Assembly: GCF_900110945.1 (NCBI RefSeq) | Contig: NZ_FOFL01000003.1 | Coordinates: forward strand, 427,501-491,500 | DNA length: 64,000 bases | Reading direction: 5' to 3' | DNA from: Devosia sp. YR412 | GTDB lineage: Bacteria > Pseudomonadota > Alphaproteobacteria > Rhizobiales > Devosiaceae | Part shown: positions 1 to 10,419 of the stretch, one piece after another | Layout: every line of letters begins with the position of its first letter | Numbering within the stretch: position 1 is the stretch's first letter | Notes under the pieces: model-generated | Told to the model about the DNA's origin: nothing | Database searches by the model: none | Seen by the model: only the letters and a program-made list of their open reading frames with translations | Position numbers and translations under genes: made by a program

Positions 1-2304
<2,304 letters not shown>

Positions 2305-2438
2305 CGTTCTCATTAATCTATGTCCGCATAGTTGTGAGTTTGAGCGGTTATAAAATACACCAGACATTGCCTCTTGCATGGGAAGGCAATGTCCATACAG
2401 AACATAAAAACCAGAATTCACACCGTATGTTTTTCGCT

Positions 2439-2557
2439 GACCTTGTGGTTCTTGCGAGGAGCCCAAGACCCGATCCCATCCCGAACTCGACCGTCAAATT
2501 CCTCTGCGCCAATGGTACTAAGTCTCAAGGCTTGGGAGAGTAGGTCGCTGCAAGGTC
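2439..2557 (+). rRNA. rrf: 5S ribosomal RNA
   Basis: The ends GACCTTG (2439-2445) and CAAGGTC (2551-2557) pair to form helix I. The interior has the conserved CCCGATCCCATCCCGAACTC block. The length of 119 bases is normal. It lies 134 bases after the 23S end, and that spacer contains no tRNA. The downstream terminator ends the rRNA operon here; unlike many alphaproteobacterial rrn operons, no tRNA-fMet follows the 5S gene. Confidence 0.95.
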
Positions 2558-2600
2558 TGCAAAAAACATACGGTTCTCTTTATCGATCGTCGAATTATAC

Positions 2601-2634
2601 AAAAACCCCCAGTCAGAAATGACTGGGGGTTTTT
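2601..2634 (+). terminator. Rho-independent terminator of the rRNA operon
   Basis: A perfect 15-bp stem (2601-2615 with 2620-2634) and a 4-base loop; the 3' arm finishes in a run of five T. The matching A run on the 5' arm makes it potentially bidirectional. It sits about 45 bases after the 5S gene. Confidence 0.9.
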
Positions 2635-2764
2635 GCGTTTAAAGGGGACGTTATCCGTCGTTCGGGTTCGTTCATCTCGGCCCGAGCCGTTGAACTTTTA
2701 GCCCGCCTCAGCGTATCCACATTCGACTGGCACCAATCCGTGCACCCAGCCGAATGGATATCTC

Positions 2765-4915
2765 ATGCGTTCCCTCTTCCTGCTTTTGATCCTGCTGTTC
2801 TCGCCACTGGCCGCCGTGGCCCAGGTGCCCGGATTGTCGGAAGAGCCGGCGGCCAGCAGCGATGCCAGTATCGACGAGCTGGTGCGGATTCTTGAAAATG
2901 ACGCGACCCGCGCGGCGCTGATCGAGCGGCTGCAGCAGACCGCTGTCGAGGCGCCGGTTCCCGCCGCCGCGCCGGCCGATCTGAGCATCGTTCGCCAACT
3001 CGCCGAATACACCCGCGCCGCGGCTGAAGGTGTCTCCCAAACCCTGCGCTCGCTGGGCGCGATCTTTGTCGACCTGCAGCAGGGTCTCAGCGGCACGCTG
3101 GACGCCGACCTCGAGGCTTTCCGTGATGTGGCGCTTGGCGTGTTGATGGTCGCCATTGGCCTGTTCGGCAGTTTCTGGGTCCTGCGGCTGATTGTGCTCT
3201 GGGCGCAGCGCGGCATTGCCAGGCGTGTCGAGGGCCGCGGCTGGATCCACCGCTTCGCCGGAACGCTTGGGGCGCTGCTGTTCGACCTGGGCTCGGTGCT
3301 GCTGGCCTGGGCGATCGGCTATTTCGTCGCCATCGCCTTGGTGGGCGGGCCGACGGGGCGGATGGGCATAAATCAGTCCTTGCTGCTCAACGCCTTCCTT
3401 GTGGTTGAAATGACCAAGATGGTGGCGCGTGTCGTGTTGGCGCCGCGCTATGAGGCTTTGCGGCTGATCCCGGTCGGCGACAGCAATGCGGCCTATTGGT
3501 CGTTCTGGCTGGCCCGGGTCATTTCCCTGATCGGCTACACTTTCCTTTTCGTCTCCCCGCTGCTCGCCGCCAATCTATCGCTGGGCGCCGCTTCGGCGGT
3601 GCAGGTTCTGGTGATGGCCACGGCCGTGACCATCGGCATCATCATCGTGCTGCAGAACAAGGATGATGTGCGCAACTGGCTGTCGGGCATTGCCGCAAGG
3701 CGCGGCCATGACGGCACCGGGCAATTGCTCAGCCTCCTCGGCCAATACTGGCATGTCGTCGCCATCGTCTATCTGGTGACGCTGCTGGTGGTGTGGTTTG
3801 CCAATCCGCAGCAGGCGCTGCCCTTCATGATCGGCGCCACGGTGCAGTCCGTGGTCTCGATCCTCGTCGGCGTGGTAATTGTCGGCTTCATTTCGCGCTT
3901 CATCAATGCCGGGCTCAGTCTGCCGGCCGATATCAAGCAGCGCCTGCCGCTGCTCGAGGCGCGGCTGCGCGCCTTCGTGCCGACGGTGATGCAGGTGGTG
4001 CGCTGGGTGGTAATTGTCGGCGTGGTGCTGGCCATTGCGCAGGCCTGGGCGCTGTTCGACTTCGTCGGCTGGATCGGCAGCGATCACGGCCAGCAGGTGG
4101 CCGGCTCCGTGATCTCGGCCGTGCTGATCGTTGTGGCCTGTATCGTGCTGCATGTCGTGGTGGCGTCCTGGGTCGAGTACCGCCTCAACACCACGGTCGG
4201 CAAGACTCCAACGGCCCGCGAGAAGACCCTGCTCGGCCTGTTCAAGAACGCCTTCACCATCGCCCTGGTGGTGTTCGGCCTGATGCTGGCTTTGGCGCAG
4301 ATCGGGGTGAACATCGCGCCGCTTTTGGCCGGTGCCGGCGTCGTCGGTCTCGCCATCGGTTTTGGAGCCCAGAAGCTGGTGCAGGACATCATCACCGGCA
4401 TTTTCATCCAGTTCGAGAATGTGATGAACGAGGGCGATGTGGTGGAAGCGGCGGGCAAGTCGGGAACGGTCGAGCGGCTGACCATCCGCTCGGTCACCAT
4501 CCGCGACATGGGCGGCACGGTGCATCTGATCCCCTTCTCCTCGGTGGATCTGGTCTCCAACATGGTGCGTGGCTTCTCCTTTTATGTCGCCGAGTTCGAC
4601 GTGGCCTATGACAGCGATATCGAGGTGGTGAAGCAGATCATGCGCGACGCCTTCGAGGTGGTGATGGCCAGCGAGCACAAGGATGTCATCATCGACGATC
4701 TCGACCAGCCGGCGCTGGTCAATTTCATGCCCGGCCAGATGAAGCTGCGGTCGCGCATCAAGACGCTGGCCGGCAAGCAATGGGGGCCGGGGCGCCTCTA
4801 TAGCGAGACGGTCAAGCGCATGCTCTATGAGCGCGGCGTGCAGACGCCGAGCCAGACCGTGACCTATCGCAGCGTCGAGCGCCTGCCACCGCCAGGCGCG
4901 GCGCCCGCCGAATAG
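2765..4915 (+). CDS. MscS-family mechanosensitive ion channel
   Basis: A 716-residue inner-membrane channel that would release solutes on hypo-osmotic shock. Residues 1-20 form a signal peptide with a hydrophobic core. A periplasmic helical region follows, then many hydrophobic segments from about residue 120 onward. The MscS core is near residues 490-640. It has the pore-lining Gly/Ala-rich helix ending in GLAIGFGAQKLVQD (about 525-540), then the beta domain beginning FENVMNEGDVVE. The length is that of the large MscS homologues (YbdG/MscM type) rather than the 286-residue E. coli MscS. It stands alone after the rRNA terminator. The family is certain; the gating stimulus is inferred. Confidence 0.92.
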   Translation: MRSLFLLLILLFSPLAAVAQVPGLSEEPAASSDASIDELVRILENDATRAALIERLQQTAVEAPVPAAAPADLSIVRQLAEYTRAAAEGVSQTLRSLGAIFVDLQQGLSGTLDADLEAFRDVALGVLMVAIGLFGSFWVLRLIVLWAQRGIARRVEGRGWIHRFAGTLGALLFDLGSVLLAWAIGYFVAIALVGGPTGRMGINQSLLLNAFLVVEMTKMVARVVLAPRYEALRLIPVGDSNAAYWSFWLARVISLIGYTFLFVSPLLAANLSLGAASAVQVLVMATAVTIGIIIVLQNKDDVRNWLSGIAARRGHDGTGQLLSLLGQYWHVVAIVYLVTLLVVWFANPQQALPFMIGATVQSVVSILVGVVIVGFISRFINAGLSLPADIKQRLPLLEARLRAFVPTVMQVVRWVVIVGVVLAIAQAWALFDFVGWIGSDHGQQVAGSVISAVLIVVACIVLHVVVASWVEYRLNTTVGKTPTAREKTLLGLFKNAFTIALVVFGLMLALAQIGVNIAPLLAGAGVVGLAIGFGAQKLVQDIITGIFIQFENVMNEGDVVEAAGKSGTVERLTIRSVTIRDMGGTVHLIPFSSVDLVSNMVRGFSFYVAEFDVAYDSDIEVVKQIMRDAFEVVMASEHKDVIIDDLDQPALVNFMPGQMKLRSRIKTLAGKQWGPGRLYSETVKRMLYERGVQTPSQTVTYRSVERLPPPGAAPAE

Positions 4916-4964
4916 GGCTGGCGCATTCGTGATCGGGCAAGGGCTGGGCCAGGGCTCAGCCTTA

Positions 4965-4987
4965 AACCCATCTTAATTTGATGGGTT
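4965..4987 (+). terminator. Possible weak terminator hairpin after the mscS-like gene
   Basis: AACCCATC (4965-4972) pairs perfectly with GATGGGTT (4980-4987) around a 7-base loop, 50 bases after the stop codon. There is no clear T run, so it is only a candidate transcription end or an RNA-stabilising hairpin. Confidence 0.35.
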
Positions 4988-5060
4988 AAAATAGTGATAC
5001 GCGTCCGTTGCGGCACAGGGGACGCAGACTTGTTCTGTCACGCGTATCACGAGGCCCATC

Positions 5061-6266
5061 ATGCTCCACTCGACCGCAATTCTGCGCGGCCTGCCCGCTT
5101 TGGCCCTGTCTGCGGCGCTGAGCCTGAGTTCTATCGCGCCGTCCTTCGCCAATAGCGCCGATTTCGTGCGCAGCATCTGGCCCCTGGCAGAAGCGCGCGG
5201 CGTTAGCCGCTCCGCTTTCGAGCAAGCCTTCGCCGGCTATAGCTTTTCGGCCAAGCTGATGGAGCATACCAAGTCACAGCCCGAATTCACCCGCACGGTC
5301 GAGGACTACATCGAGCGCCGCGTCACCAATGCCCAGGCCAACAAGGGCCGGGCGATGCGCGCCGAGTGGAACCAGACCCTTACCGGCAGCCAGCAGCGCT
5401 GGGGCGTGCAGCCCGAATATGTGCTGGCGATCTGGGGCATGGAGACCAATTACGGTGGCTTCATGGGCGGCGAGCACACCATCCATGCCCTCGCCACGCT
5501 GACCGAGGGTGGCTATCGCCCCGACTTTTTCCGCGACGAGCTGCTCACTGCCTTGCGCATCATTTCCGACGGGCATGTAAGCGCCAATAACATGACGGGC
5601 TCCTGGGCCGGCGCCATGGGCCATACCCAGTTCATGCCCTCGAGCTTCATGCGCTATGCAGTCGATTACAATGGCGACGGCCGCAAGGACATCTGGAACT
5701 CGGTGCAGGACGCACTCGGCTCCACCGCCAATTACCTGCATGAGCACGGCTGGCGACAGGGCGAGACCTGGGGCTATGAGATCCACCTGCCCAAGGGTTT
5801 CGACTATGCCCGTGCCCGTCAGATGGAGCGGGCGCCGCTCAGCCAGTGGCAGGCCATGGGCATCCAGCGCGTTTCTGGCAAGGCCTTTCCACGCCCCAGC
5901 GACATCGGCCGGCTCTATATGCCCGCCGGCGCCTCTGGTCCGACCTTCCTGCTGCTGCCTAACTTCGACGTCATCAAGCGCTATAACAATTCCGACAGCT
6001 ATGCCCTGGCCGTCGGCCATCTGGCCGATCGAATCATCGGTGGCGGCAGCTTTGCCACGCCCTGGCCGGCCAATGACTATGCGCTGAGCAAGGCACAGCG
6101 CGCCGAGTTGCAAACCCTGCTCAACCGCGCCGGCTATGATGTCGGTTCGCCCGATGGTGTGGTGGGGCCGAAAACCCGCGCCGCCGTCATCGCCTGGCAG
6201 CAACGCGCCGGGCTTCCGGCAGATGGACACATTTCCGGGAGACTGCTCGACCGGCTCAAGCGTTAA
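5061..6266 (+). CDS. Lytic murein transglycosylase (MltB/SLT_2 type) with peptidoglycan-binding domain
   Basis: A periplasmic enzyme of 401 residues that cleaves the MurNAc-GlcNAc bond of peptidoglycan. Residues 1-31 are a Sec signal peptide ending near SFA-NS. The SLT_2/MltB catalytic domain covers about 32-320; the likely catalytic acid is E128 in AIWGMETNYG. The motif AMGHTQFMPSSF follows, as in MltB-family enzymes. A peptidoglycan-binding domain of the PG_binding_1 type occupies about 340-401 (LNRAGYDVGSPDGVVGPKTR). There is no lipobox, so it is probably soluble in the periplasm. The gene appears monocistronic. Confidence 0.93.
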   Translation: MLHSTAILRGLPALALSAALSLSSIAPSFANSADFVRSIWPLAEARGVSRSAFEQAFAGYSFSAKLMEHTKSQPEFTRTVEDYIERRVTNAQANKGRAMRAEWNQTLTGSQQRWGVQPEYVLAIWGMETNYGGFMGGEHTIHALATLTEGGYRPDFFRDELLTALRIISDGHVSANNMTGSWAGAMGHTQFMPSSFMRYAVDYNGDGRKDIWNSVQDALGSTANYLHEHGWRQGETWGYEIHLPKGFDYARARQMERAPLSQWQAMGIQRVSGKAFPRPSDIGRLYMPAGASGPTFLLLPNFDVIKRYNNSDSYALAVGHLADRIIGGGSFATPWPANDYALSKAQRAELQTLLNRAGYDVGSPDGVVGPKTRAAVIAWQQRAGLPADGHISGRLLDRLKR

Positions 6267-6309
6267 CCGCTCGTTAACCCTTTGGGGTCACCCTGTACCG
6301 GCTTAAGTA

Positions 6310-6349
6310 GAGGGCAGGCTGTCTCCATTCATTCGAGGCGCCTGCCCTC
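6310..6349. terminator. Hairpin downstream of the transglycosylase gene
   Basis: GAGGGCAGGC (6310-6319) and GCCTGCCCTC (6340-6349) form a perfect 10-bp stem with a 20-base loop, 44 bases after the stop codon. It lacks a T tail, so a terminator role is only likely, not proven. Confidence 0.4.
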
Positions 6350-6437
6350 GCCCATTCTGGGCCATCTATTCAAATCGCCATAAAATACCCCGCATTCGCC
6401 GCTAGTGGCGAGGCCTTACCAGTTCTGTCAGTTGTCC

Positions 6438-7445
6438 ATGTCCAGCCCCATCCTCTCCCGCCGTACCCTGCTTGCCGCTGCCTTCGCCCTTGCGCTGGCG
6501 CCAAAGGCCTATGCCGTTTCGATCATGGATCCGTTCAACCTGCCTGCGGCCATGGATGGCGGCACGGTCAAGGTCGGCAGCGATATTGCCTACGCCGATG
6601 GGCCCCGCCACAAGCTGGACGTCTATGCGCCCGAGGCGCGCGGGGCGCTGGCACCAGTAGTGTTCTTCATCTATGGCGGCGGCTGGAGCCGTGGCGAAAA
6701 GTATGAGTATCAATTCGTCGGCCAGGCCCTGGCGGCCCGCGGCTTCGTGGTGGTGATCGCCGATTACCGGCTCTATCCGGAAGTGGCCTATCCCGACTTC
6801 CTCTATGACAGCGCCAATGCGCTGGCCTGGGTGCAGGACAATATCGCGGCCTATGGTGGCGATCCCAATCGCCTGTTCCTCGCCGGCCATTCCGCCGGCG
6901 CCTATAATGCCACCATGCTGGCGCTCGACCCGAGCTTCCTGCGCGAATATGGCGTGACCGTACCGATCCTGGGCGTCGCGGCGCTGTCGGGGCCGTTCGA
7001 CTTCTATCCCTTCGAATATGGTGAAGTGCGGGACGTGTTCGGCAAGGCGCCGAGCCCGCAGGGCACCCAGCCGATCAACCTGGTCACCAGCGAAACCCCG
7101 CCGATGTATCTGGCGACCGGCACCGGTGATCCGATCGTGCGCATGCAGAATACCGAGCGTTTCGCGCAAAAGCTCAAGGATAGCGGCGTCTGGGTCACCA
7201 CGCGCTATTACGACGGCTTCGGCCATATGGAGCCGGTGCTGGCCATCGGCGCCATGTGGCGCTGGCGCATGCCGGTGCTCGACGACATGGTGGCCTTCTT
7301 CCAGATGTTCGGCGCCTTCCCAAGCGGCGTGCCCTATGTGGCCGTAGCCCCTAACGCGCCGGAAGAACTGCCCGAAGCCATCGCCCCGATGGAGCAGATC
7401 GTTCAGCAGATGAATTCGATGTTCCAGCCGATCGAGGGTAAATAG
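6438..7445 (+). CDS. Secreted alpha/beta hydrolase, BD-FAE-like esterase
   Basis: A 335-residue carboxylesterase-like hydrolase. I chose the ATG at 6438 because it opens a signal peptide with a twin-arginine motif (SRRTLLAAAF) cleaved near AYA; the upstream GTG at 6405 adds only 11 poorly fitting residues. The oxyanion loop is FFIYGGGWSRG, with Tyr in place of the usual first His. The nucleophile is S152 in GHSAG. The acid is likely in GTGDPIVR and the base in GFGHMEP. The substrate is unknown. It is a close paralogue of the cytoplasmic protein at 10420-11214. The gene ends exactly at a palindromic repeat. Confidence 0.85.
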   Translation: MSSPILSRRTLLAAAFALALAPKAYAVSIMDPFNLPAAMDGGTVKVGSDIAYADGPRHKLDVYAPEARGALAPVVFFIYGGGWSRGEKYEYQFVGQALAARGFVVVIADYRLYPEVAYPDFLYDSANALAWVQDNIAAYGGDPNRLFLAGHSAGAYNATMLALDPSFLREYGVTVPILGVAALSGPFDFYPFEYGEVRDVFGKAPSPQGTQPINLVTSETPPMYLATGTGDPIVRMQNTERFAQKLKDSGVWVTTRYYDGFGHMEPVLAIGAMWRWRMPVLDDMVAFFQMFGAFPSGVPYVAVAPNAPEELPEAIAPMEQIVQQMNSMFQPIEGK

Positions 7446-7567
7446 CCCCTCATCCGGCGCTGCGCGCCACCTTCTCCCACAAGGGGAGAAGGGTGATGAC
7501 TGAAAGCTCTCCGCTCCTTCCCCTTCTCCCCTCGTGGGAAAAGGTGCCCGAAGGGCGGATGAGGGGC
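7446..7567. repeat. RIME-like large imperfect palindrome filling a convergent gap
   Basis: The left arm begins CCCCTCATCCGG and contains CACCTTCTCCCAC. The right arm is its inverse, with GTGGGAAAAGGTG and ending CGGATGAGGGG. Further internal pairing is possible (CCTTCTCCCC with GGGGAGAAGG). The sequence resembles the Rhizobium intergenic mosaic elements (RIME/ABC type) common in Hyphomicrobiales. It occupies every base between the stop codons of the hydrolase and the VOC gene, and as RNA it would fold into a long hairpin that could end transcription from both sides. Confidence 0.8.
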
Positions 7568-7981
7568 CTACCGCTTCGCCTCGATCTCCACCGAAGCTGC
7601 ACTCCGCGTGGTTTCGCCGTGGAACACCGCCTCGATATTGTTGCCGTCTGGATCGAGCACAAACGCCCCATAATATCCAGGATGATAGTCCCGTTCGCCG
7701 GGCGCGCCATTGTCCGTCCCGCCGGCCGCCAGCGCCGCCGCATAGAACGCATCCACCATGGCGCGATCTTTCGCCTGAAACGCCAGATGCACATGGCTGA
7801 GGACGCCATCCGCACCGGCAGCATCGACGTAAAGCTCGTCGACCTGGAACCAGGTCTCGCCACTCATCTCGATGCGGATGCCCAGCGCGCCAAGCGCCGC
7901 CTCATAGAGCCGCCGCGTCGCCGCAAAGTCGCGGGCGCGCAGGTGAATATGGTCGATCAGCCGTCCAGCATGCCAGGTCAT
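7568..7981 (-). CDS. VOC (glyoxalase/bleomycin-resistance superfamily) protein
   Basis: A 137-residue single-domain protein of the vicinal oxygen chelate fold. Candidate metal ligands are a His in LIDHIHLRAR, a His in LSHVHLAF and the Glu in PDGNNIEAVFH. I chose the ATG at 7981 because GGAG lies just upstream; a start at 8005 would add eight non-conserved residues. VOC enzymes include lyases, dioxygenases and resistance proteins, and nothing here identifies the substrate. It may be read separately from bfd-bfr, since a strong terminator lies between them. Confidence 0.82.
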   Translation of the reverse strand: MTWHAGRLIDHIHLRARDFAATRRLYEAALGALGIRIEMSGETWFQVDELYVDAAGADGVLSHVHLAFQAKDRAMVDAFYAAALAAGGTDNGAPGERDYHPGYYGAFVLDPDGNNIEAVFHGETTRSAASVEIEAKR

Positions 7982-8002
7982 GGTGCGTCTCCACTCTCTG
8001 GC

Positions 8003-8036
8003 CAAAACAAAACCGCCCGGAACTGGTTCCGGGCGG
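8003..8036 (-). terminator. Rho-independent terminator of the bfd-bfr operon
   Basis: On the minus strand CCGCCCGGAAC pairs with GTTCCGGGCGG (8013-8036) and is followed by TTTTGTTTT. It lies 22 bases after the bfr stop codon. Confidence 0.88.
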
Positions 8037-8058
8037 CTCTATCAATCACAATCGAAAC

Positions 8059-8544
8059 TTACTCGGCTTCGTTGGCCGGGGCCGAATTGAGCTGGCCGTA
8101 CTTTTCGACGCCGATCGTGTCGAGCAGTTCGAGCTGGGTCTCGAGGAAGTCGATATGGCCTTCCTCGTCGGTAAGAAGGGCTTCGAACAGGTTCTTGGAG
8201 ACATAGTCGCCCAGCTGTTCGCAAAGCTCGCGGCTGGCCTTGTAGGCCGCGCGGGCTTCGTATTCGCCGGCCAGATCGGCCTCGAGCACTTCCTTGATGG
8301 TCTGGCCGATTCGCAAAGGCGCAACGCGCTGCAGGTTCGGGTGACCTTCGAGGAAGATAATACGCTCGATCAAACGGTCGGCGTGATGCATTTCTTCGAT
8401 AGATTCGGCGCGTTCCTTGGCAGCCAGCTTCTTGAAACCCCAATCGTCCAGAAGACGGAAATGGACCCAATACTGGTTGACGGCACCGAGTTCGAGAAAG
8501 AGGGCTTCATTAAGCCGCTCGATGACTTGCGCTTCGCCTTTCAC
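8059..8544 (-). CDS. bfr: Bacterioferritin
   Basis: A 161-residue iron-storage subunit that assembles into a 24-mer with ferroxidase sites and haem. With the GTG start at 8544 the residue numbers coincide with well-studied bacterioferritins. The di-iron ligands are E18, E51, H54, E94, E127 and H130, and the haem ligand is M52. That start also has GGAG six bases upstream; starts further 5' would spoil this numbering. The gene overlaps the end of bfd by 35 bases, suggesting translational coupling. It stores iron, with Bfd supplying electrons for release. Confidence 0.95.
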   Translation of the reverse strand: MKGEAQVIERLNEALFLELGAVNQYWVHFRLLDDWGFKKLAAKERAESIEEMHHADRLIERIIFLEGHPNLQRVAPLRIGQTIKEVLEADLAGEYEARAAYKASRELCEQLGDYVSKNLFEALLTDEEGHIDFLETQLELLDTIGVEKYGQLNSAPANEAE

Positions 8545-8860
8545 GACGTACTCCACTCTGCTGTTTTTTAAGCTTTTCCAACCCAGAGGGGAGCGAAACG
8601 ACGTCGCCGGTCTCCAGGGCTTGCTGCGAGTGGTAGTTTTCGGTGACGCGGACAATAATGTCCACCACATTCGGAACGCATCCGCCGCATTTGGCGCGGC
8701 GATTGAGCTCACTGTAGACCTTGGCGGGAACCACGAGCTGCCAGGGGTCGGCCTTGAGCAGATCGAGAACGATGTTCTCGATTTCCTTGCTGGTGATCAT
8801 ATTGCACTGGCAGACGAGCATGATGGGTACGACAGGTCTAGTGGAGCTTGCTGGCCGCAT
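8510..8860 (-). CDS. bfd: Bacterioferritin-associated ferredoxin
   Basis: A small [2Fe-2S] protein that reduces bacterioferritin haem to mobilise iron. The cluster ligands are in CQC near the N terminus and KCGGC about 40 residues on (C4, C6, C45, C48 when counted from the ATG at 8821). Two starts compete. The ATG at 8860 has GGAG seven bases upstream but adds 13 residues. The ATG at 8821 gives the usual family N terminus (MLVCQC) but has a poor ribosome site. The C-terminal tail of about 40 residues is longer than usual and overlaps bfr. It is the first gene of the bfd-bfr operon and sits behind an iron-box-like sequence. Confidence 0.9.
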   Translation of the reverse strand: MRPASSTRPVVPIMLVCQCNMITSKEIENIVLDLLKADPWQLVVPAKVYSELNRRAKCGGCVPNVVDIIVRVTENYHSQQALETGDVVSLPSGLEKLKKQQSGVRRERRSASHRAA

Positions 8861-8877
8861 AAAGCGACTCCATTAGG

Positions 8878-8892
8878 TGAATGTCAATGTCA
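8878..8892 (-). promoter_or_regulatory. Candidate RirA iron-responsive (IRO) box before bfd
   Basis: TGA-N9-TCA, 15 bases, matching the IRO box described for the Rhizobiales iron regulator RirA. It lies 18-32 bases upstream of the bfd ATG at 8860, where bound protein would block a promoter. The motif is short and could occur by chance; no RirA gene is visible in this window. Confidence 0.5.
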
Positions 8893-8935
8893 GATTTGTT
8901 GTCAGGGCTGCGCGCGTTGCTTATGCGGCGGCTCC

Positions 8936-10279
8936 CTATCGCGCCTCCAGCCAATCCTGCAGAAGCCCTGCCGGCATCGGCCGCGCCATGTGGAAGCCCT
9001 GGCCCTCGGCAACACCCAGGTGTCGCAAATGCCCATAGGCATATTCCGTCTCGATACCCTCGGCGCAGACCCGGAATCCCAGGCCATTGGCCATGGCAAT
9101 GATCTGGCGCAGCAGGAAGTCGTCATGGCTGGCATCGACCAGCGGGCGGACGAAGCTCTGGTCGATCTTGAGCACATCGGCCGGAATGCGCGCGAGATAG
9201 CTGAGGTTGGAAAAGCCCGAGCCGAAATCGTCCAGCGCTACCGTGACGCCGGCCTGGCGCAGCCGTGTCAGCTGTTGCACGGTGCGCTGCGAATTGGTCG
9301 CCAGCGTGCCTTCGGTGAATTCGAGTTCGACATGCTCCGGTTCCAGTCCCAGCGCCTCCAGTCGATGCAGCAGCACGTCGTCAAAGCCGGCTTCCGACAG
9401 ATTGACCGGGGAGGCATTGATCGACACCCGCAGGTCATGCCCGGCATCACGGAACATCCGGTTCTGCTGCAGGGCCGTGCTCATCACCCAATCGGTCAGC
9501 GGGGTGATCAGCGCGGTCTGCTCGGCCAGCGGCACGAATTCGGCCGGCGAGATCGGGCCCAACTCGGGGTGGTTCCAGCGCAGCAGTGCTTCCACGGCAT
9601 GGCATTGGCCCGATTGCAGCGCGATGCGCGGTTGGTAATGCAGGGTCAGCTGATCGGCCGCAGCCAGAGCTGCCGGCAGGTCGGCCAGGATGCGGAAGGC
9701 GCGCAGATGGGCCGCATCTGAGCGATGGTCATAGAAGGTAAAGCCGCTATCGATGCGGCGGCTGTCCTGGGCGGCGACCAGTGCCGCGCGCAGCGATTCC
9801 GCGCCACCCTGGCTGACATCGACCGGCAGCAGGCCGACGCCAACCTTGGTCTTGATCGGAATGGCATTGACCTCGAGCGCACCGGCAAAGGCCGCGGCAA
9901 TCACGGTCGCCAAAGCAGGCGCCTGTGCCAGATCGTCCACCGGAATGGCAGTCACGAAGCTCAGCACGCTGACATGGAAGATCTCGGCATCGGCCGGCAG
10001 CAGCGCGGCCAGCATGCCGGCCCCAGCGCGCACGAAATCCTCGGCAAAGGCCATGCCTAGGGCGCGCAGAATCTCATTGTAATGCTTGGCTTCGGCCAGG
10101 GTGACCAACACCAGCATGCTGGGCCGGTCCGGCTGGGCCAAGCTTTCGAAGCGCTCGATGAACTGCAGCCGGTTGGGCAGGCGGGTGACGTGATCGAAAC
10201 GACCGATCTGCGCAAGCACCGACTCGGACGGCGCTGCAGCCGGTGCAATAGTCGTGCCGCGTCGCGCCGAAAGGCTCAC
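8936..10279 (-). CDS. EAL-domain c-di-GMP phosphodiesterase with degenerate GGDEF domain
   Basis: A 447-residue signalling protein. Residues about 30-165 resemble a GGDEF domain (DHVTRLPNRLQFIERF), but the active-site loop reads FHVSVLSFV instead of RxGGDEF, so cyclase activity is unlikely. Residues about 200-440 form an EAL domain with the main catalytic motifs present: EALLRW, the Asn in SINASPVN, the Glu in ELEFTEG, DDFGSG, the Lys in LKIDQSF and the Glu in CAEGIE. The expected role is hydrolysis of c-di-GMP, affecting motility and surface polysaccharide. I see no transmembrane segment or sensor domain. Confidence 0.9.
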   Translation of the reverse strand: MSLSARRGTTIAPAAAPSESVLAQIGRFDHVTRLPNRLQFIERFESLAQPDRPSMLVLVTLAEAKHYNEILRALGMAFAEDFVRAGAGMLAALLPADAEIFHVSVLSFVTAIPVDDLAQAPALATVIAAAFAGALEVNAIPIKTKVGVGLLPVDVSQGGAESLRAALVAAQDSRRIDSGFTFYDHRSDAAHLRAFRILADLPAALAAADQLTLHYQPRIALQSGQCHAVEALLRWNHPELGPISPAEFVPLAEQTALITPLTDWVMSTALQQNRMFRDAGHDLRVSINASPVNLSEAGFDDVLLHRLEALGLEPEHVELEFTEGTLATNSQRTVQQLTRLRQAGVTVALDDFGSGFSNLSYLARIPADVLKIDQSFVRPLVDASHDDFLLRQIIAMANGLGFRVCAEGIETEYAYGHLRHLGVAEGQGFHMARPMPAGLLQDWLEAR

Positions 10280-10419
10280 GCTCGTCGTCTCCCAGAGTTC
10301 CCGCAGGCAACTTCGGCCAGCGGCCCTTAAGGCGGCGTGAATTTTGCAGCAATCACCATGCCTTAGCGAAACATTGTTAGCCTCTGAGCCGTATCTTGGC
10401 TGTCGATAACGGGGCGGTC

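Noticed and set aside
3575-4780. 401-codon minus-strand ORF opposite the mscS-like gene
   Set aside because: It mirrors a GC-rich real gene in another frame, is full of His/Asp/Gly from reverse-complemented codons, and has no domain.
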